From Bacteroidales bacterium UBA4230 (lineage in GTDB: Bacteria; Bacteroidota; Bacteroidia; Bacteroidales; UBA932), in assembly GCA_002395605.1 (NCBI GenBank), contig DGXO01000043.1:1-17413 (forward strand): DNA of 17,413 nucleotides. The letters are read 5' to 3'. Below are positions 12,149-17,413 of the stretch, one piece after another. A model generated the notes under the pieces. It saw only the letters and a program-made list of their open reading frames with translations. It was not told where the DNA came from and made no database searches. The stretch's first letter is position 1. Every line of letters starts with the position of its first letter. The position numbers were made by a program, and so were the translations under genes.

Positions 12149-13465
12149 ATGAGTAACAGTGATCTTCTGGACGACCTTATGAAACTGAAATCGTCGTCGC
12201 CGCAACCACCTTCCAAACCCCAGTCCCCTGCAATTTCCCCGGATGCCAAGGCCGAGTTCGACAAGTGGAAACAGTGCTGTGAGGACAAGGCGTATGAGGA
12301 GGGAGTGCCTCATCTTCTGAAAGCCGCAGAGGGAAACTATCCGCCGGCCTTGAACGACGTAGCATTCCAGTATTTCAGGGGCCAGCTTCTCCCCGATGAC
12401 ATAGAGAAGGCCGAAGATGCCGCCCGCCGCGGCGCCGTGCAGGGACATGACGGCTGTCAGCTATGGCTGGGCCAGATTCTCCGCCACAAAGGGCAGTTTG
12501 CCGAAGCTGTTGACTGGCTCACGAAATCGGCCGCCCAGGGCCAGGGGTGGTCGGCCTTCATCCTTGGAGAAATGTACGAAAAAGGTGAAGGCGTTCCCGC
12601 CAATTTGGATGAGGCTGTCCGCTGGTATAAAAAATCGGCCAGAACCACAAACGCTTACGGAAAAGACGCCAAGAAAGCGCTGGATCGTCTGGGGATCGCC
12701 GTATATGAGGAGGGAGAGTATATGGAGGCAGTTCTGAGCGTTCAGATAACGCCTGGCTTGAGCGTTGACGACTTTTACAACCATGGCCGCTTCTGGGACC
12801 ACCTTCAGCAGCCGGAGCAGCTCGCCTACCTTATTGCCGCCGCCAACAACGGCCATGCGGAAGCTGCCAAAAAACTGTCAGATATCCTTGTGAGCGACGA
12901 TGCCAAATCCTACGGATTCTATAGCCCTCAGGCATCGGCCCACTACTTCCAGCTTGCCAAGGATAATTTCAAGAAGTTGGCCGATGCCGGAGACGCCGAG
13001 GCTATGTCGGATTACGCATGGATGATAAAGGACGAGAACAATCCTCTGGCCATGCAGTATCTGGAGCGCGGTGCAAATATGGGCAATGAATCCTGCCAGC
13101 TGTATCTGGGCCGGATCTACTTGGATCGCCGGGTCTATGACAAGGCCATGTACTGGCTTACAAAGTCTGCAGAGCAGGGTCAGGGATGGGCTGCGCTCCT
13201 TGTGGGCCAAATGTATGAGAACGGAGAGGGCACAAGACGTGACATCTCCAAGGCCAAGTACTGGTATCAGGTATCTGTGGACTCCAAGAATTACTATGGT
13301 CAGTATGCCCAGGAATGCCTGGACCGTCTTGCTGCAACGGGCGGCGGCGGCATTGACCTTGGTGCCATAGGAGATGCCGTGGATGAGATCAACGGCAAGC
13401 TCAGCGACATTGGTGACACCATCTCCAGCGGCCTCAAATCCCTGTTCGGCCGGTTCAAGAAATAG
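12149..13465 (+). CDS. Sel1/TPR-like repeat protein
   Basis: A 438-aa cytoplasmic protein built from Sel1-like helical repeats. Hallmarks are AxxxLGxMYExGEGVxxxxxxAxxWYxxSA units, for example at 135-165 and 348-378. It looks like an internal duplication: residues 103-182 (CQLWLGQI...ALDRLG) and 316-395 (CQLYLGRI...CLDRLA) align without gaps, separated by a divergent middle. The N-terminus is Ser/Pro-rich (14-30), and the C-terminus has a Gly linker and an amphipathic helix (about 398-438, ending SLFGRFKK). There is no signal peptide. Such proteins are scaffolds for protein-protein contacts; the partner is unknown. An intrinsic-terminator-like hairpin follows. Confidence 0.9.
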   Translation: MSNSDLLDDLMKLKSSSPQPPSKPQSPAISPDAKAEFDKWKQCCEDKAYEEGVPHLLKAAEGNYPPALNDVAFQYFRGQLLPDDIEKAEDAARRGAVQGHDGCQLWLGQILRHKGQFAEAVDWLTKSAAQGQGWSAFILGEMYEKGEGVPANLDEAVRWYKKSARTTNAYGKDAKKALDRLGIAVYEEGEYMEAVLSVQITPGLSVDDFYNHGRFWDHLQQPEQLAYLIAAANNGHAEAAKKLSDILVSDDAKSYGFYSPQASAHYFQLAKDNFKKLADAGDAEAMSDYAWMIKDENNPLAMQYLERGANMGNESCQLYLGRIYLDRRVYDKAMYWLTKSAEQGQGWAALLVGQMYENGEGTRRDISKAKYWYQVSVDSKNYYGQYAQECLDRLAATGGGGIDLGAIGDAVDEINGKLSDIGDTISSGLKSLFGRFKK

Positions 13466-13508
13466 TTCTGGCGCTTAAGTTACTGAAAATCAGATGCTTA
13501 TAATTCCC

Positions 13509-13536
13509 CGGGTGCACCTGCAAGTGCACCCGAGTT
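13509..13536 (+). terminator. Hairpin after the Sel1-repeat gene
   Basis: CGGGTGCAC (13509-13517) and GTGCACCCG (13524-13532) form a perfect 9-bp stem with a 6-base loop. The following T run is short (AGTTTGCG), so termination may be partial. It separates the Sel1 gene from the aro operon. Confidence 0.65.
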
Positions 13537-13596
13537 TGCGTTATAGCTTGAATATCAACTATTTGCTGGCCAGGGGGGATATTGCTATTTTTTAGC

Positions 13597-13604
13597 TATC
13601 TTTG
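13597..13604 (+). promoter_or_regulatory. -7 box of the aro operon, 6 bases before ATG
   Basis: TATCTTTG ends 6 bases before the aroB ATG at 13611. This implies a very short or absent mRNA leader. No convincing -33 TTG was found. Confidence 0.6.
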
Positions 13605-13610
13605 CAAATA

Positions 13611-14609
13611 ATGAACAAGGACGTTGTCATAATTCGCGGAGAATCTGTGGCCGATGTTGCCGCGGCGCTTGCCGGTGAGAGTGAGATTTTCATCGTGCAT
13701 GACGTCAATGTGGCGGCTACGGCAGCCTCGGTTGCGGTAGCGCTTCCTGCCGTGAAGGCGGTTATCGGCATAGAGACATCTGAGGAGCGGAAGACCATGG
13801 AAACGGCCGTAGAGCTATGTGAGAGGCTTCTGGAGGCCGATGCATCGCGCCGGGCGCTGGTGCTTGCAATAGGCGGCGGCATTACCACGGACATCGCGGG
13901 GTTTTCGGCCAGCATGTATAAGCGCGGCATCCGCTATGCCAACATTCCTACCACGCTCCTTGCCCAGGTAGACGCCGCGATCGGCGGCAAAACCGGGGTG
14001 AATCTCCATGGCTACAAGAACATGCTGGGGGCCTTTCACATGCCTGAGTTCACTTTTTTGGCTCCGGACGCCCTTGCCGGCCTTCCCGCAAAGGAGGTTC
14101 GCTGCGGCCTTGCCGAAATGCTCAAGACCTTCCTCATCGGAGACGCCGATGCTTACGCCGCCGCCATTTCCCTCCTTTCGGGCACCAAAACGTTGTCCGG
14201 TCTTAGGGATTTTGCCGTGCGGGCGGCGGAAATAAAGGCCGAAATCGTGCGCCGGGACCCTCTGGAGCACGGAGAGAGGGCGGTTTTGAACCTCGGCCAC
14301 ACATTCGGTCACGCCATTGAGCACTGCTCCGGCGGGAAGATAGCCCACGGAGAGGCCGTGGGGAAAGGAATAATCCTTGCAGCAAAGCTCTCGGAGAGCC
14401 TTGGACTTGCCGAAAAAGGCCTCGCAGCACGCCTGAAGGCCGATTTTGAAGGCGCTGGCCTTGACGTGGAGTGCCCGTTCGGCATAAAGGAACTTGCCGC
14501 GGCAATGAAAAAAGACAAGAAAGACGGAAAGTTCGTGCTCCTCAGGGGCATCGGGAAACCCGTTGTAATGGAAGTTTCAGGGGATGATCTGTGTAAGTGT
14601 ACAAAATAA
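13611..14609 (+). CDS. aroB: 3-Dehydroquinate synthase
   Basis: A 332-aa enzyme for the second step of the shikimate pathway, converting DAHP to 3-dehydroquinate with NAD and a divalent metal. Visible motifs are the NAD-binding GGGITTDIAGF (88-98), YANIPTTLLAQVDAAIGGKTGVN (109-131), the metal ligand Glu in CGLAEMLK (Glu169), and the His ligands in NLGHTFGHAIEH (His230) and KIAHGEAV (His246). The length is slightly short of the usual 345-370 aa, mainly at the N-terminus. The ATG at 13611 is preferred to a TTG three codons upstream, which lies in the promoter box. The 3' end overlaps the aroD-aroA fusion by 26 bp, so the genes are co-translated. Confidence 0.95.
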   Translation: MNKDVVIIRGESVADVAAALAGESEIFIVHDVNVAATAASVAVALPAVKAVIGIETSEERKTMETAVELCERLLEADASRRALVLAIGGGITTDIAGFSASMYKRGIRYANIPTTLLAQVDAAIGGKTGVNLHGYKNMLGAFHMPEFTFLAPDALAGLPAKEVRCGLAEMLKTFLIGDADAYAAAISLLSGTKTLSGLRDFAVRAAEIKAEIVRRDPLEHGERAVLNLGHTFGHAIEHCSGGKIAHGEAVGKGIILAAKLSESLGLAEKGLAARLKADFEGAGLDVECPFGIKELAAAMKKDKKDGKFVLLRGIGKPVVMEVSGDDLCKCTK

Positions 14610-16623
14610 GGAACTATCTGAAATTCAGGAACTTTTGCAGGGGCTGGAGATGGCGGAAATCCGCTTGGACCGCTGCTCCCTCACGGACGAAGAAATAGAC
14701 ACCCTCTTCTCCCAATCCGACGTCCCTCTCATAGCCACATGCCGCATGGCCGAAGATTCCGACGCTCCCGCCATACTTGAGCGCGCAATCAAGGCCGGCG
14801 CAAAGTACGTGGACCTCGAGATGGAGGCCCCCGCCGCCGTTGGCCGCCGCATAAGGCAGGCCTGCGAAGAATGGGGCACGGTGCTCATAAGGTCCTACCA
14901 TAATTTCGAGTGCACGCCACCTCTTCCGGTGCTGGAATCCCTTGCCGAAAGAGCCCGCAGCTTTGGCGCAGAGATAGTGAAGATTGCCGTTATGGCGGCC
15001 TCTGAGGCCGATTGGAACGTTGTATCTGCCTTATACAACACCTTTGAAGCCGGTTCACTGGTGGCATTTTGCATGGGAGAAGCAGGCCGAAAATCAAGGC
15101 TTGAAGCCCTTAAGTTCGGGGCCCCGTTCACATACGCCTCCCTCACTGAAAATGAAGCCACGGCGCCAGGGCAGTGGACCTGGTCTACCCTCCGGGAAGC
15201 CCTTTACGGAAGCTTCCACTTTGTAGATGCCACAGGTCTTCCCATGCCGTCTTCAAAGAGCTTCGCGCAAAGGGCAATTGTGGCAGCAGCGCTCGCTCAC
15301 GGCGTGTCCCGCCTTAGCGGATATTCGGCCTGTGGGGATAATGAGAGTGCAATTTCCGTGGCACGGGCGCTTGGCGCACGCGTTACAATAAACGGAGCCG
15401 AGCTTGAAATTGAGGGAATTGGCGCCTCCAAGGGCTGCTTGAATCTTCAGGAACTCCATACCGGAGAGTCCGGACTCCTGACCAGGCTAATGGTTCCGCT
15501 TCTTTCCGTCCTTTCCCCGGCGCCGGTTAGGGTGACGGGAGAAAAAACCCTGCTTGGACGCCCTCTGACGGGGGCTCACGACATAATGGCGGCTTACGGA
15601 GTAAGGCTTTTCCCCGAAAGTAACACCTCTGTTACATCGGCACACCCCCAGGACCTTCCGGGTAACAAAGCTGTTACGGAAGCCAGGAAATCAGACTGTT
15701 ACTTGCCTCTGAGCGTATCAGGGCCCATTATTCCCGGCCGGGCCGATATTTCAGGCCGCGGCGGAAGCCAGCTTATCTCCGGTCTTCTTGCGGCGCTGCC
15801 TCTTTCGGAGGGCAAATCCATCCTCTATGTCCATGAGCCAAAGAGCATCCCCTACCTTTTCATAACGGTGGATGTCCTCAAGAAATTCGGCATACGGATA
15901 GGCTCCGAAATGGAAGGCGGGGAAGATTTCCTGGAAACCCAGGACTGGAGCCTTTGCACCGGGCTCAATTTCCGGATAAAGGGCCCTCAGACATATCAGG
16001 CGGCATCTTTCGCCATAGAAGGAGACTGGTCCGGTGCCGCTCCGTTCCTTGTTGCGGGCGCCATTTTCGGCAAAGTGGAGGTTACCGGCCTTGACACCCA
16101 TTCCCTCCAGGCCGATATCTCCATAATGGATATCCTTATGGAAGCCGGCGCCTCCATGAGTGAACTGGAGGACGGAACCCTGCATGTTCAGCGCGCGCCC
16201 CTCAGCCCCTTCAGCGCAGACCTTAACAACTGCCCGGACCTTTTCCCCATTGTCTCCGTGCTGGCGGCCTTCTGCCCCGGAGAAAGCCACCTCAAGGGCG
16301 TGGAAAGGCTCAGGCACAAGGAAACGGACCGCGCCGCCGCCATAGTGGAAATGCTTGAGGCAATGGGAGTTACTGTGAGCACATTTGAAGACGAAATGAC
16401 AATTTCCGGTATGGGACTGTCCCAACGCATCGCCTCCGGAAACCTCCTTAAGGGCGGCCGGTTCCGCTCTCACGGAGACCACCGCATGGTGATGGCCCTG
16501 AAGGTTGCCTCCCTTGGAGCCGCAGACCCCGTTGAGATAGACGACACCGCCTGTGTCTCCAAATCTTTCCCTTCGTTCAATGAAATGTTCTCTGTCATTC
16601 TGAGCGAAGCCCGAAGGGCGTAG
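14584..16623 (+). CDS. aroD/aroA: Bifunctional 3-dehydroquinate dehydratase (type I)/EPSP synthase
   Basis: A 679-aa fusion of two shikimate enzymes. Residues 1-210 are a type I 3-dehydroquinate dehydratase (step 3), with His106 in SYHNF and the Schiff-base Lys133 in EIVKIAVMA. Residues 212-679 are EPSP synthase (step 6): SSKSFAQRA with Lys225, GESGLLTRL with Arg301, the GGSQLISGLL loop, DLFPIVSVLA with Asp552, and LRHKETDR with Lys579 and Glu580. Residues 343-372 are an extra stretch between YGVRL and the YLPLSVSG strand, about 20 residues longer than usual, and its DNA carries two palindromes. The last residues, VILSEARRA, and the TAG are encoded by a dispersed repeat. The start overlaps aroB by 26 bp; aroC follows. 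Confidence 0.94.
   Translation: MICVSVQNKELSEIQELLQGLEMAEIRLDRCSLTDEEIDTLFSQSDVPLIATCRMAEDSDAPAILERAIKAGAKYVDLEMEAPAAVGRRIRQACEEWGTVLIRSYHNFECTPPLPVLESLAERARSFGAEIVKIAVMAASEADWNVVSALYNTFEAGSLVAFCMGEAGRKSRLEALKFGAPFTYASLTENEATAPGQWTWSTLREALYGSFHFVDATGLPMPSSKSFAQRAIVAAALAHGVSRLSGYSACGDNESAISVARALGARVTINGAELEIEGIGASKGCLNLQELHTGESGLLTRLMVPLLSVLSPAPVRVTGEKTLLGRPLTGAHDIMAAYGVRLFPESNTSVTSAHPQDLPGNKAVTEARKSDCYLPLSVSGPIIPGRADISGRGGSQLISGLLAALPLSEGKSILYVHEPKSIPYLFITVDVLKKFGIRIGSEMEGGEDFLETQDWSLCTGLNFRIKGPQTYQAASFAIEGDWSGAAPFLVAGAIFGKVEVTGLDTHSLQADISIMDILMEAGASMSELEDGTLHVQRAPLSPFSADLNNCPDLFPIVSVLAAFCPGESHLKGVERLRHKETDRAAAIVEMLEAMGVTVSTFEDEMTISGMGLSQRIASGNLLKGGRFRSHGDHRMVMALKVASLGAADPVEIDDTACVSKSFPSFNEMFSVILSEARRA
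15620..15702. repeat. Two GTAACA-N4-TGTTAC palindromes inside the EPSP synthase coding sequence
   Basis: GTAACA and TGTTAC flank 4 bases at 15620-15635 and again at 15662-15677, 42 bp apart. A further TGTTAC half-site lies at 15697-15702. The interval encodes residues about 346-373, an extra loop in the EPSP synthase domain. Confidence 0.75.
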
Positions 16624-16634
16624 TCGAAGAATCT
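16593..16634. repeat. REP-like dispersed repeat overlapping the aroA end
   Basis: TGTCATTCTGAGCG followed by a self-complementary GCCC/GGGC part and TAGTCGAAGAATCT matches the same repeat class as the copy at 4590-4620. It begins inside the aroD-aroA coding sequence, supplies its stop codon (16621-16623) and ends 12 bases before the aroC start. Confidence 0.8.
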
Positions 16635-16646
16635 AAAACAATAAAC

Positions 16647-17413
16647 ATGAATACTTTTGGTAACAAATTCAGAGTAAGCATCTTTGGTGAATCCCACGGA
16701 CCCGTTGTGGGAGTGACGCTGGACGGCGTTTTGCCCGGAATGCCGCTATGCGAGGAAGATTTCACCCCGGACATTTCAAGAAGAAAGGCCGGTGCCCTTG
16801 GAACCACCCCCAGGACAGAGGCCGATGTCCCCGAAATCCTCTCAGGAGTATACGAGGGCCGCACTACGGGCGCTCCTCTCACCATTATTTTCCGCAATGA
16901 GAACACCAGGCCGGAAGACTATGAGCGCTTCCGGAAGCACCCCCGCCCTGGCCACGCCGACTTCACCGCAAACCTTCGCTTCGGCGGGTTCAACGACCCC
17001 CGCGGCGGCGGCCACTTCAGCGGCAGGCTTACCCTGGGCATTGTTGCGGCGGGCGTCGTTGCCAAAAGGATGATGCATTTTGCGCAGTTCAGCGCCGCCC
17101 TCAAGGAAGTTGGCGGCATCACAGAGCCTGAAAAATGGCCGGATGCCCTTAAAGCTGCCGCGGCCGAAGGCGACTCCCTTGGCGGAGTGGTGGAATGCGT
17201 GATAAATGGCCTTCCAATCGGCCTTGGAGAGCCTTTCTGGGACAGCGCCGAAAGCCTTCTCTCCCACGCCATGTTTGCAATTCCCGGCGTAAGGGGCGTT
17301 GAATTCGGCGACGGCTTCGAGGCCGCCCGCATGAAGGGCTCAGAGCACATAGATCTGTTCCCGGAGCACAAGTGCTGCCACGGAGAACACGAGGACGGCG
17401 AGGAGCACCACTG
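16647..17413 (+). CDS. aroC: Chorismate synthase, 3' part beyond the window
   Basis: The frame runs open from the ATG at 16647 to the window end, giving the first 255 residues of chorismate synthase, which makes chorismate from EPSP using reduced FMN. Motifs are FGESHGPVVGVTLDG near the N-terminus with the first catalytic His, the RPGHADF segment, and NDPRGGGHFSGRL with the second active-site His region. The form GGGHFSGRL resembles the Clostridia-type enzyme more than the GGGRSSARET form I associate with Bacteroides; this is from memory. The last visible residues (HKCCHGEHEDGEEHH) are unusually rich in His, Cys and acids, where relatives usually continue towards an NHAGG motif. The gene lacks a Shine-Dalgarno sequence and follows the fusion by 23 bases. 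Confidence 0.94.
   Translation, partial: MNTFGNKFRVSIFGESHGPVVGVTLDGVLPGMPLCEEDFTPDISRRKAGALGTTPRTEADVPEILSGVYEGRTTGAPLTIIFRNENTRPEDYERFRKHPRPGHADFTANLRFGGFNDPRGGGHFSGRLTLGIVAAGVVAKRMMHFAQFSAALKEVGGITEPEKWPDALKAAAAEGDSLGGVVECVINGLPIGLGEPFWDSAESLLSHAMFAIPGVRGVEFGDGFEAARMKGSEHIDLFPEHKCCHGEHEDGEEHH

Noticed and set aside
15751..16482. 243-codon frame antisense to the EPSP synthase domain
   Set aside because: Shadow of the coding strand; the plus strand carries all EPSP synthase motifs.

Overview
The window looks like a chromosomal segment of a member of the Bacteroidales (Bacteroidota), probably an uncultured gut lineage. Four things point there. Most gene starts are preceded by the Bacteroidota -7 box TAnnTTTG, and Shine-Dalgarno sequences are scarce. 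The HicB-type antitoxin, the fimbrillin-like lipoprotein and the tiny 'MKKKYE...' protein ahead of it are of types common in this order. The sequence alone does not fix the genus.

Layout. (1) 1-262: five tandem 52-bp hairpin-bearing repeats lead into the promoter of a secreted C69-family dipeptidase (303-1970). (2) 2100-6823 is an accessory stretch, visibly more AT-rich. It holds a hicA remnant of 15 codons overlapping an intact HicB-type antitoxin gene, a decayed copy of the 3' end of the dipeptidase gene, a putative lipoprotein, a DinJ/RelB-like antitoxin with a PIN-domain toxin, a two-gene unit of very small ORFs (52 and 48 aa) with its own promoter and terminator, and a two-gene unit of a 54-aa protein plus a 493-aa surface lipoprotein with starch-binding-like modules. 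Several of these small genes are under 60 codons and were found by direct reading. (3) 6996-7300: a second tandem array (51-bp unit, 102-bp higher-order period) sits just upstream of the next gene. (4) 7376-13465 is a GC-richer, mostly plus-strand block: a rhodanese/metallo-beta-lactamase fusion translationally coupled to an EamA-type permease, an SDR oxidoreductase, a HAD phosphatase (minus) divergent from a GNAT acetyltransferase, an OB-fold/TonB-C secreted protein, and a Sel1-repeat protein. (5) 13597-17413: a shikimate-pathway operon, aroB, then a 3-dehydroquinate dehydratase/EPSP synthase fusion, then aroC, which runs off the window end.

How the genes work together. The last block encodes shikimate-pathway steps 2 (AroB), 3 (AroD domain), 6 (AroA domain) and 7 (AroC); steps 4 and 5 (AroE, AroK) are not in the window. 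The rhodanese-MBL protein and the permease probably share a task, since their genes overlap by one base, but the substrate cannot be read from sequence. The toxin-antitoxin pieces, gene fossil and small ORFs mark 2100-6823 as a place of insertion and decay.

The strongest unusual observations are: the paired tandem hairpin arrays upstream of genes; a palindrome-bearing insertion inside the EPSP synthase coding sequence; a dispersed repeat that supplies the C-terminus and stop codon of that same gene; TAnnTTTG boxes only 3-6 bases before four start codons, which implies leaderless mRNAs; a His/Cys/acid-rich segment in AroC; the hicA deletion remnant; and the dipeptidase 3'-end fossil.
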